Source: Pseudanabaenaceae cyanobacterium SKYG29 | GTDB lineage: Bacteria > Cyanobacteriota > Cyanobacteriia > Pseudanabaenales > Pseudanabaenaceae | Direction of reading: 5' to 3' | NCBI GenBank assembly: GCA_025055675.1 | Contig: JANWWT010000003.1 | Coordinates: forward strand, 186,001 to 250,000 | DNA: 64,000 nt | In this document: piece by piece, positions 24,798 through 33,189 of the stretch | Numbering within the stretch: position 1 is the stretch's first letter | Layout of the letters: every line of letters begins with the position of its first letter | Position numbers and translations under genes: made by a program | Notes under the pieces: model-generated | Seen by the model: only the letters and a program-made list of their open reading frames with translations | What the model was told of the DNA's origin: nothing | The model's database searches: none

Positions 24798-25589
24798 ATG
24801 GTTGTTACAGTTAACCTACTCCCTGACCACAATCAACTACCCGAATCCGATGGTGCGATCGTGGAAAACTTTGCTGAACATCCCCAAAGTATCTTGCTCA
24901 CCAGCGCCATTTACCCCATCCTGCAGCAACTCCATCCCGATGGTCAGTTCACCATAGGTCAAGACAGCGGCATCTACTGGCAAATAACCGCAGACCCCCT
25001 CAAGGGCTGCATAGCACCAGATTGGTTTTATGTCCCCAATGTACCCCCCATGCTCGAGGGCAAATACCGCCGCTCCTATGTCCTGTGGCAGGAGAAAGTC
25101 CCACCTTTGATTGTGATTGAGTTTGTGTCAGGGGATGGCAGAGAAGAGAGAGACCAGACTCCCCCAAGCCCTGGTTGCAAGCCAGGCAAGTTTTGGGTGT
25201 ATGAGCAGGGGATAAGGGTTCCCTACTATGGGATTTATGAGGTGAGCAAGGGGGCGGTAGAGGTGTATCACTTGGTCAACGATCGGTATCAGAGGATGGT
25301 TGCCAATGCTCGAGGGCATATATTCATTCCGGAGATGGGGGTGTCGTTGGGGATATGGCAGGGATGCTACTGTGGCATGGAATTACCCTGGCTGCGGTGG
25401 TACGATGGGGAAGGGAAGTTGCTGCCCACGGGTGAAGAACGAGCAGAACTAGAGCGCCAAAGGGCAGAACTAGAGCGCCAAAGAGCGGAATTTGAGTATC
25501 AACGCGCAGAACAGGAACGGCAGCAGAAAGAGAAACTAATAGCCAAACTCCGATCGTTAGGCATTGACCCTGATACACTACAGACATAA
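24798..25589 (+). CDS. Uma2-family putative nuclease, tandem copy 2
   Basis: The start at 24798 aligns exactly with the start of copy 1 (MVV-VN-LPDH-QLPESDGAIV); a longer frame back to 24750 overlaps copy 1 and is not needed. The core motifs are unchanged (APDWFY, IEFVSGDGREERDQT, KFWVYEQGI). The main difference is the coiled-coil tail, which has two extra heptad-like units (RAELERQ, RAEFEYQ), about 14 residues. DNA between about 24880 and 25200 is almost the same as 24100-24420, so the duplication is recent or kept alike by gene conversion. Confidence 0.85.
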   Translation: MVVTVNLLPDHNQLPESDGAIVENFAEHPQSILLTSAIYPILQQLHPDGQFTIGQDSGIYWQITADPLKGCIAPDWFYVPNVPPMLEGKYRRSYVLWQEKVPPLIVIEFVSGDGREERDQTPPSPGCKPGKFWVYEQGIRVPYYGIYEVSKGAVEVYHLVNDRYQRMVANARGHIFIPEMGVSLGIWQGCYCGMELPWLRWYDGEGKLLPTGEERAELERQRAELERQRAEFEYQRAEQERQQKEKLIAKLRSLGIDPDTLQT

Positions 25590-25602
25590 GTTGGGGGCAC
25601 AT

Positions 25603-28600
25603 ATGGACATCGATCGGTTACTCTCTCATTCCCTGCACATCCTCAGTATTTTGGTACTGTGGGGTGTTCCAGGGAGAGCACAGATTATTCCCGATCGGAC
25701 TCTTGGAGGGGAGACTTCTGTTGTTATCCCCAACGTGACAATTCGAGACCTACCGGCGACACGAATTGATGGTGGTGCCGTCAGAGGAGTCAACCTATTT
25801 CATAGTTTTCAGGAATTTAATGTCAATACAGGTCAGGGAGTCTACTTCAGCAATCCTGGGGGTATTGAGAACATCATCACTAGGGTAACAGGGGGAAATG
25901 TTTCCAATATCAATGGCACCTTGGGAGTCTTGGGGGAGGCTAACCTATTCTTTACCAATCCAGCGGGTATAGTTTTTGGTGGTGGTGCCCGTTTAGATTT
26001 GCAGGGGTCATTCCTTGGGACAACAGCTAATAGTTTTATGTTTCCCAACAACGTTGAATTCAGTGCCACCAACCCTACTGCCCCACCTTTGTTAGTCGTC
26101 AACATTCCTGTGGGATTGCGGTTTAGGGAGAATGCAGGAGCGATAGACGTAAGGACTGCCAACAGAGACGGCACAGGAAAACTGCAAACCAGCTTAGCAA
26201 CGAACCGAGGAAAGACATTGGCTCTCGTTGGTGGGGCAGTAAATCTTGTGGGGGGGGTAGTGTCTGCACCAGCGGGTTTTCTGGAAATTGGCAGTGTCCG
26301 ATCGGGAGATATAAATATTCAGCCGAACATGATTTTGCGCTACAGTGACGACACCATTTTTAGCGACATTAGCCTGAGAGATGTTGCTGGTGCTTACAGC
26401 AGCGATGGCAATATACAAATCCAGGGCAGGAACGTGCAACTGAGGAATGGGGCGCAGGTTTTTGCCGGCACTACAAGTAGTAAAGATGGTGGCAGTCTTA
26501 TCATCAGAGCATCTGAATTGGTAGAAATCGTAGGAGAATTGCCAAGTTTTGTTGATGCATCGGTTCTACCGGGAGCAGAGGGGAAGGGCGGCAGCTTGAG
26601 GATCGAAACTCCCACTCTCCGTTTAAGTGATAGAGCTTCAATTACCACTGATACGTTTGGCAGAGGCGAGGGAGGAACTTTGGTCATCGTAGCATCTCAA
26701 GCTATGGAGGCAAGCCGTAGCAGCATTTCTGCCAGCGTTGGTGTGGGAGGGCAGGGAAAAGGAGGTAACATAACCATCAAAACACCTACCCTGCGGTTGA
26801 CTGATAGAGCCCAGATTTCCAGCACTACTCTTGGCAAGGGGGATGGCGGAACAGTATTCATTAAATCAGATAAACTGGTAGAGGGAAGAGGTCCCGGCAT
26901 CGTCATTGACACGTCCGTGCAACCGATAGCAACAGGACAGGGGGGCAATCTAACGATCGAGGCTCCCACGCTCCGTTTGACTGAAGGGGCCCAGATTTCT
27001 GCTAGTACCTTTGGCAGGGGAGATGGAGGGACAGTATTTATTAAAGCCTCTCAGCTCTTGGAATTGCAGGGCAGATCGCTTGATGGCAAGATTGCTAGTG
27101 ATATTAGTGCAGATGTTGGACCAGAAGCAGAAGGCAGGGGAGGTAACATATTCATAGATACTCCTGTTCTCCGTTTAGTGGAGGGAGCACAAATTGGTAC
27201 TGCCACCTTCGGCAGAGGGGACGGGGGAAACCTATTTATCAAGGCATCCCAACTAGTAGAAGCCACAGGGAATAGCCTTATCAGTGCCTCTGTGCAGCCA
27301 GGAGCCGAAGGGAAGGGGGGTAATTTAGTCATTACAACTGATACTCTCCGCCTGTCTGGAGGAGCCCAAATTTCCAGCGGCACTTTTGGTAAAGGGGACG
27401 GAGGGACTCTAGCTATTGAAGCTTCCCAACTCCTAGAAGCAATTGGTAGATCAAGCACTGGTAAAGCTGCTAGTGGAATTTTTGCCAATGTTGCTGTAGG
27501 AGGTGAAGGCAAGGGCGGTAATTTAACGATTGAAACACCCACGCTTCGGTTAACTGAAGGAGCACAAATTGCCTCTGGCACCTTTGGTAGGGGCAATGGA
27601 GGTAACCTCTCCCTCAAGGTCTCTCAGCTCTTAGAAGCTAAGGATTCTGGTAGCCTCATTGATGTATCCGTCCAGCCACAAGCAGAGGGAAAGGGCGGCA
27701 ATTTATCTATTGAGACTGCCACTCTCCGTTTGACTGGGGGGGCAAAAATTCAAGCCGTTACCTTTGGCAAAGGTGATGGGGGAAACCTATCTATCAAAGC
27801 CTCTCAATCAGTAGAAGCAGTAGCAAGAGGGCTTGACGATTTGGCAAGTGGTATTCGGGCAGATGTTGATGCTGGGGCAGAAGGGAAGGGTGGGGATTTA
27901 ACAATAGAGACCCCTATTCTCCGTCTAACTGAGGGGGCGCAGATTGCAGCTGCCACCTTTGGCAGAGGAAAGGCAGGGACTGTGCTCATTAAAGCCTCGC
28001 AACTTCTGGAAGCAAGCGGTTCTGGTACCGCTATAGGTGTCTCTGTGCAAGAGGGAGCAGAAGGAAGCGGTGGTAATTTATCCATCGAAACTGCTATTCT
28101 CCGTTTAACTGGGGGGGCTTTTATTTCTGCTACCACTGATGGCAAGGGGGATGGTGGTTCTCTATTTGTCAGGGCATCTCAACTCCTAGAGGCAAAGGGT
28201 AGAGCACCGACCGACAATTCACCAACTATCATTCGAGCGCAGGCTAGATCAAGGGCAGCAGGGAAGGGGGGCAATTTAACGATCGAGACTCCTCTTCTCC
28301 GTCTAGGTGAGGGAGCGAGTATTTCTGTGAGTGACTTTTCGGGTGCCAAAGGTGCAGGTAGCCTGCAGATTACTACTGATGCTCTAAGCATTGACAACTC
28401 TAGTATTACTGCCTCTGCTCTTAGAGGAAGTGAAGCAAACATTGTGATTAACGCTAGCGATGTACGACTGAGGAACAACAGTGAAATCGAAGCCAATGCC
28501 TTTCGCAATGCCACTGGGGGTAACATTACCATCAATGCGAACACCCTGATTGGCTTTCCCAACACAAACATCACAGCCAACGCTGAGAAGCAAGGCGGTA

Positions 28601-29163
28601 GAATTGCCATTACTGCTAAGGCAGTTTTGGGTTTTCGCACTCTTTCCCGTCCTGAAATTCAAAGATTACTGGGCAGAGAAGACTTGAGTAATTTCAACCC
28701 TTTCAGAGATTTCCCCAACAGCGCCAATATTCTGGCGATTTCCACTACCAATCCTGACCCCAATCTGAGCGGGCAAGTCAACATCAGTACTCCAGAGGCT
28801 GACCCCAGCAAGGGCTTGGTCAATCTTCCCCAAAACACGGTTGATCCTTTGCAGTTAGTCAACAGCAATGTCTGTCGAGTACGGCAGGGCAGTCAGTTTG
28901 TGATCAAAGGGAGAGGAGGAGTGCCCCCAACAGTTGGGGATAATTTTCGCTCAGAGACGGAGGTGGGTCTAGCGGATGCTGTGGCGCCTATTGTAGCAAG
29001 TCCTTCCACCAGGGGGGAGAAAAACACGATCGATAAAGGTGAGACACCCCCTGCCCTAGGCTGGGTGGCAGACGGCAAAGGGAATGTGGTACTGGTGGAC
29101 TACGACCCTAGAGGAAAGTTAGTGCGGCTTGGTGCCTACCAGCAGAGATGTAGGTTGCCCTGA
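25603..29163 (+). CDS. filamentous-haemagglutinin-type secreted protein (TpsA) with tandem beta-helix repeats
   Basis: About 1186 residues. The start at 25603 has GGGGG upstream and opens a signal peptide (ILSILVLWGVPGRAQ). Residues about 20-290 form the TPS secretion domain: PDRTLGGETSVV, FHSFQEFNVNTGQGVYF, SNPGGIENIITRVTGG and FFTNPAGIVFGGGARLDLQG, the last matching the conserved NPNGI/NPxGIxFG box. About 600 residues of tandem repeats follow (see separate entry). A C-terminal region contains NVCRVRQGSQFVIKGRGG and WVADGKGNVVLVDY, typical of cyanobacterial members. TpsB at 22424 should export it. Confidence 0.9.
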   Translation: MDIDRLLSHSLHILSILVLWGVPGRAQIIPDRTLGGETSVVIPNVTIRDLPATRIDGGAVRGVNLFHSFQEFNVNTGQGVYFSNPGGIENIITRVTGGNVSNINGTLGVLGEANLFFTNPAGIVFGGGARLDLQGSFLGTTANSFMFPNNVEFSATNPTAPPLLVVNIPVGLRFRENAGAIDVRTANRDGTGKLQTSLATNRGKTLALVGGAVNLVGGVVSAPAGFLEIGSVRSGDINIQPNMILRYSDDTIFSDISLRDVAGAYSSDGNIQIQGRNVQLRNGAQVFAGTTSSKDGGSLIIRASELVEIVGELPSFVDASVLPGAEGKGGSLRIETPTLRLSDRASITTDTFGRGEGGTLVIVASQAMEASRSSISASVGVGGQGKGGNITIKTPTLRLTDRAQISSTTLGKGDGGTVFIKSDKLVEGRGPGIVIDTSVQPIATGQGGNLTIEAPTLRLTEGAQISASTFGRGDGGTVFIKASQLLELQGRSLDGKIASDISADVGPEAEGRGGNIFIDTPVLRLVEGAQIGTATFGRGDGGNLFIKASQLVEATGNSLISASVQPGAEGKGGNLVITTDTLRLSGGAQISSGTFGKGDGGTLAIEASQLLEAIGRSSTGKAASGIFANVAVGGEGKGGNLTIETPTLRLTEGAQIASGTFGRGNGGNLSLKVSQLLEAKDSGSLIDVSVQPQAEGKGGNLSIETATLRLTGGAKIQAVTFGKGDGGNLSIKASQSVEAVARGLDDLASGIRADVDAGAEGKGGDLTIETPILRLTEGAQIAAATFGRGKAGTVLIKASQLLEASGSGTAIGVSVQEGAEGSGGNLSIETAILRLTGGAFISATTDGKGDGGSLFVRASQLLEAKGRAPTDNSPTIIRAQARSRAAGKGGNLTIETPLLRLGEGASISVSDFSGAKGAGSLQITTDALSIDNSSITASALRGSEANIVINASDVRLRNNSEIEANAFRNATGGNITINANTLIGFPNTNITANAEKQGGRIAITAKAVLGFRTLSRPEIQRLLGREDLSNFNPFRDFPNSANILAISTTNPDPNLSGQVNISTPEADPSKGLVNLPQNTVDPLQLVNSNVCRVRQGSQFVIKGRGGVPPTVGDNFRSETEVGLADAVAPIVASPSTRGEKNTIDKGETPPALGWVADGKGNVVLVDYDPRGKLVRLGAYQQRCRLP
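26491..28360 (+). repeat. tandem ~66-72-residue repeats inside the TpsA gene
   Basis: The unit reads roughly EGKGGNLTIETPTLRLTEGA, then Q-I-A-TFGRGDGGTLFIKASQ, then LLEA-G and a variable stretch of 10-25 residues before the next EGKGGN. About nine units are visible. Alternating units carry a longer insert (for example SLDGKIASDISADVGPEA or SSTGKAASGIFANVAVGGEG), so there is also a higher-order two-unit period. Right-handed beta-helix coils would explain this. Confidence 0.8.
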
Positions 29164-29164
29164 G

Positions 29165-29797
29165 CTAAAGGGGGGCTTTAGCCAGTTCTGGCAGCTCCAG
29201 CTCTTGGAGAAGTTTTAGCCAAGCTTTGCGTGCCTCTACATTTTGGGGATTTGCCACTACCTGGCTGGCAACAGTATCTACCTTGTCTAACCAGGGAGTA
29301 GTTTTCCCTTCAGTATCCCTACCAGTATGGCTCTCCAAAACCACCCAACTGTTTTGTTCACAGGGCACTTGGAAAGTCCATCGATAGGTTCTCCCTGTGT
29401 CCAAAGTCTTTCCTTGCACATTTGGCACAGCCACCCGCACTAAACCAGCTTTGCCTGTCAAGGAAATAGTAGTGCGATAGATGTCATTATCCTGGGTATC
29501 CTGTAGCACAAACTCCGCCGATCGAATTTGTGGCGGCAATTGGGGCAGATAAAACCAGAAACGAGGAGTAGGGCTACTGGTTAAAGCCCAAGCTTTGGCA
29601 GGGTCAGGCACCAAAGCAATAGGAGTAACTTGGGGTGAACAGCCACGACTGGCAGCGCCCTTACGTCTCCCCCCTGGGGCACTCCTACCCAAAACCATGC
29701 TCCAGACACTAGTCGGCTCGTTCTCCTGGGCAGGCAAAGGTAAGATCAGCCCGATCGTGGCAGCCATCATTGGTACAAACAACCAGAAATTTTTCAT
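29165..29797 (-). CDS. DUF928 protein, exported
   Basis: About 210 residues. The start at 29797 opens a signal peptide (MKNFWLFVPMMAATIGLILPL, cleavage near AQE). The mature part has RKGAASRGCSP, the Ala-Leu-Val-Pro element, FWFYLPQLP and YRWTFQVPC, all DUF928 features; the two cysteines may form a disulfide. DUF928 genes are regular neighbours of CHAT, CHASE2 and haemagglutinin genes in cyanobacteria, but their function is unknown. The stop codon is one base from the stop of the TpsA gene on the other strand. Confidence 0.85.
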   Translation of the reverse strand: MKNFWLFVPMMAATIGLILPLPAQENEPTSVWSMVLGRSAPGGRRKGAASRGCSPQVTPIALVPDPAKAWALTSSPTPRFWFYLPQLPPQIRSAEFVLQDTQDNDIYRTTISLTGKAGLVRVAVPNVQGKTLDTGRTYRWTFQVPCEQNSWVVLESHTGRDTEGKTTPWLDKVDTVASQVVANPQNVEARKAWLKLLQELELPELAKAPL

Positions 29798-29841
29798 TAC
29801 CAGACTCCAAACCGAACAGGGACAGCTCAAACTACCAAACT

Positions 29842-32800
29842 TTACAGTCGATTTCTATTATGAGCTATTTTGGTAGAGTAAGACAGGAGATGTGTCCCCC
29901 CTTGAGCTAAGATCATAGAAACAATTGTTGGTACAAAAGGTATCCACAGCCCCTTGGCAAATAGGAGAAAGTAGACAATAAATAATGCTAGGCAACCAGC
30001 AAGTGTAGTACCCAGGAAGATAACACGAGTACGAGATATGCGATAAATTATACAGCCGATCCCTGCCCCCACAAACATCCAAAGATAGTCTTGCCAAAAT
30101 GGCAGAGGGCGAAGCAAAGTTCTCCCATCCAAAACAGCGCTGACAAGTTGACTAACCATTTGCCCTTGTATATACAATCCTGCCACTCTTCCTTTACTAA
30201 TGGGAGTCTGCCAATAATCATCAGAACTGGTACTGGTGACACCAATCAGGATAATTTTACCTTTAATGCGTTCAGGCGGAATTTCCTCATTCAGAAAATC
30301 ACGTAATGACAGAGAAGGAGCTAGATTTTGTACCGATCGGTTAGAACGATAGCCGAAACTCTGCACTGCATCAACAGCACGATAGTTGAGCAAAATTTGA
30401 TGACCACGCATATCCACTCTTTGGTAGCCACCACTATGGGATTCTAAGGGGAATAATTTAACTCCACCAATTCGTATAAGTCCCCCTTCGACCGCTGGGC
30501 TAACCCCTTTACTGCGTAAGTAATGCAGAGCTACCTGTGTAGCAAAACCCAAACTAGCAACACATTTTCCCTCTAACTTTGGCGGGGTCATAAATACTAG
30601 TTGCCTGCGCACAATATCATTATCATCAGGGACATCACTGAAACCCACCTGCTCTTTCCTTAAACCCGTAGGAGGTGGTATTTCTGGTACATCAATTTCA
30701 GGATCAGCAACCTTACACACCCCGATTAAATTACTTTGGGATGCATAGAGATTGGTAATAGTCCCAGTATCAGGCTCGCCGTCTCGATAAATATCTAGCC
30801 CGATCGTTTGAGCTCCTAGGGCATTTAATTTCCTAATTGTCAATTCCAGAGCTGCATCTGCGATCGACCCCCTTCTCTGCCAACCTTTTTCATCTTGAAA
30901 ACTAAGGTCTTTGTCATCTATGGTGATAAATACTAAGCGTTCATCGGGAAACTCACCTGGTCGTATCCGCAACAGTAAATCATAGGCAAATAGTTCTACC
31001 CCCTGCAGTAAACCTACATATCGTACTGCTAAAACTGCAAAAGTCGACAGAACAAGAGGGAGTAAAGATTTTATAGAGGTAAGAGGATGTGGCTTAGGCA
31101 GAGCTACGGTAGTTTTAGCAAAGGTTGGCGGCTGGTTATCCAAGGACTGTAGTGCTAACAGAGCTGTTTTGGCATCTTTATAGCGATCGGCAGCTTTATC
31201 AGCAATACACTTGAGTAGAAAACTAGCAAATCCCTCTGATATTGATAATCGTTGTGCCAAAGAAGCAGGTTCCAAATTATCACTGAGTATTGTCAATCCA
31301 TTTAGACACTCTATAGCAACTATCCCTAGGGCGAAAATGTCACTAGCAAACACAGGATTATTGTAGTATTGCTCAACGGGCATATATTTGGGAGTACCAA
31401 CACGGATAGACAAGTTCAAGTTAGTACCGACATTTTCCTTGACAACACCGAAGTCAATCAACACTATTTTTTGATCAGAGCTTCGCCTGATTAAATTTTG
31501 GGGCTTAACGTCTCTGTGAATGAAGTTGTTAGAGTGCACAAAGGATAAAACATTAAGTACATCCTCTACTAATTGTTTGACATAATCTTCAGAAAATTTA
31601 GTAGCCTGTGCTAGTTCCTGATCAAGGGTTATGCCTTCTATAAATTCCTGCACAATAAAATAATTGTCACCTTCCCAGAAACAACCATAGAAACTAGGGA
31701 TTTGGGGATGACTACCCAATTTCTGCAAAACATTTGCCTCCTTGAGAAATCTTTCTACAAGAGCTTGTTTATCTTTTCCTTCCCTAAACAATAGCTGTTT
31801 TATGGCTACAAATCTACCATCACTTTGTACAGCTCTGTAGGTTTTGCCAAATCCCCCCTGCCCCAAAACCCCCAACACTTTGTATCCTCTACTCTCTAAA
31901 ATTCCAATCGCAGGATCAACAGCCATCAGGAGAGTTTCTTCTTCATCACGATCGGGCAATGTGACATTGAGACTAAAGGGAGGTGGAGGAAAAATATGTT
32001 TCCAAAAGAGAAATTTACCAATCAATAAACTGTTTTGCCATATGATAGGTAACCAGCTAATATAGGGGAAGTGTACCTGCCAAGCTGTTAATTTCTCCCT
32101 CGCACGCCGAACTGATAAACATAATGAATTATGGTTGTAAAATTCTTCTAAAAAATGTCCCAAAAATTGGTGGTTGATATAGCCGGGTAGGGGATGGATC
32201 ATTGCTACAATTTGCCCTAAGCCCAAGGTTGTCAGTTCCCTCGCTAACTCTACAGCATTATAGGAATTAATGATCGCTAACTTCAATCGCTGGTGAACTT
32301 GCTGCTTCAGCATGGACTTAAAATTTTTAATAGGTATGATTTCAGTCTGATTTAGTCTAAGATAGCCCTTGTCGATAGGGTGAAAGTTATAATCAGCAAA
32401 GTATATTGCTGCAAAATTTTGTGTATTAAGAACTTCGATTAGAGCCTTTGTTGTAGGCTCTTCTAGGTAGCATAGATTACTACCCATAAATTTCTCTAAC
32501 ACTTGTCGGTCAGCACTGCCGCCAGTATGACCATTATGTCCTATAATGACTAAAAGTCTGCCTGTATTATCATCGGTTGACACAGATAAGCTAGGGCTAT
32601 GGTAACCCAGGGAAAAGGTAGCATGGGAGTAGTTGTCAAAAAATTCCCAGAGATGAAGGGGTAAGGTTTGTATTTGTTGATCCTCGGTTGTTAGAGTGAA
32701 AATTATTTCATCTTGATCGTGAAAATAACTTAATAGATAGTCATTTATTTCCTGGAAATAATCTGCTTGTAACCACCTATTTATTCCCTGCTTTAACTCT

Positions 32801-33081
32801 ACAGATATTGTATCTAACTCTCGTATGGAAGTGTCCAAATTTCCCCCATTGTTAATAGTTATCTCATCTTGACACCTAATTTTCAACAAGCTGTGACTAA
32901 CATAGCTATGCAGAATTTGCCAGCGCTTGTGAGTTGCACATATCTCTGCAGGAGAAGGGAGTTTACCAGTTACCACTCCCTGGCGCTGTAAGACACTATT
33001 TTTAATTTCTCCTACTTCGCAGCGCACTGCATAGCCATCTAGCACCTGCCCTGTGAGTTCTAGGTTGATATATTTGACCAC
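29842..33081 (-). CDS. fusion: degenerate CHAT domain + Ser/Thr kinase + CHASE2 sensor
   Basis: A protein of 1079 residues. Residues about 1-360 follow the CHAT fold (VKYINLELTGQVLDGYAV at the start), but the expected HG and SACET catalytic positions read YFADYNFHP and IINSYNAVE, so the peptidase dyad is absent. A Hanks-type kinase follows (about 400-660) with GQGGFGKTY, VAIKQ, HRDVKPQNL and DFGVV all intact. After a membrane helix near 680 comes a CHASE2 domain (about 695-985; FITIDDKDLSF, IGLDIYRDG, ILIGVTS) and three more helices. The protein probably senses an extracytoplasmic signal and phosphorylates Ser/Thr targets inside the cell. Confidence 0.88.
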   Translation of the reverse strand: MVKYINLELTGQVLDGYAVRCEVGEIKNSVLQRQGVVTGKLPSPAEICATHKRWQILHSYVSHSLLKIRCQDEITINNGGNLDTSIRELDTISVELKQGINRWLQADYFQEINDYLLSYFHDQDEIIFTLTTEDQQIQTLPLHLWEFFDNYSHATFSLGYHSPSLSVSTDDNTGRLLVIIGHNGHTGGSADRQVLEKFMGSNLCYLEEPTTKALIEVLNTQNFAAIYFADYNFHPIDKGYLRLNQTEIIPIKNFKSMLKQQVHQRLKLAIINSYNAVELARELTTLGLGQIVAMIHPLPGYINHQFLGHFLEEFYNHNSLCLSVRRAREKLTAWQVHFPYISWLPIIWQNSLLIGKFLFWKHIFPPPPFSLNVTLPDRDEEETLLMAVDPAIGILESRGYKVLGVLGQGGFGKTYRAVQSDGRFVAIKQLLFREGKDKQALVERFLKEANVLQKLGSHPQIPSFYGCFWEGDNYFIVQEFIEGITLDQELAQATKFSEDYVKQLVEDVLNVLSFVHSNNFIHRDVKPQNLIRRSSDQKIVLIDFGVVKENVGTNLNLSIRVGTPKYMPVEQYYNNPVFASDIFALGIVAIECLNGLTILSDNLEPASLAQRLSISEGFASFLLKCIADKAADRYKDAKTALLALQSLDNQPPTFAKTTVALPKPHPLTSIKSLLPLVLSTFAVLAVRYVGLLQGVELFAYDLLLRIRPGEFPDERLVFITIDDKDLSFQDEKGWQRRGSIADAALELTIRKLNALGAQTIGLDIYRDGEPDTGTITNLYASQSNLIGVCKVADPEIDVPEIPPPTGLRKEQVGFSDVPDDNDIVRRQLVFMTPPKLEGKCVASLGFATQVALHYLRSKGVSPAVEGGLIRIGGVKLFPLESHSGGYQRVDMRGHQILLNYRAVDAVQSFGYRSNRSVQNLAPSLSLRDFLNEEIPPERIKGKIILIGVTSTSSDDYWQTPISKGRVAGLYIQGQMVSQLVSAVLDGRTLLRPLPFWQDYLWMFVGAGIGCIIYRISRTRVIFLGTTLAGCLALFIVYFLLFAKGLWIPFVPTIVSMILAQGGTHLLSYSTKIAHNRNRL

Positions 33082-33189
33082 AGCTGTATACCTAATTAGG
33101 CTTATTCCCTTTCCATTCTATAAGTCTGTTTTCTCTTTGGGCAATTAATTTCCCAGGCTGTTGTTATTCGGTGATACTACTACTGCCCC

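Noticed and set aside
26697-28145. Several minus-strand open frames inside the TpsA repeats
   Set aside because: They repeat with the period of the sense-strand units and have no start signals, so they are shadows of the repeat coding sequence.
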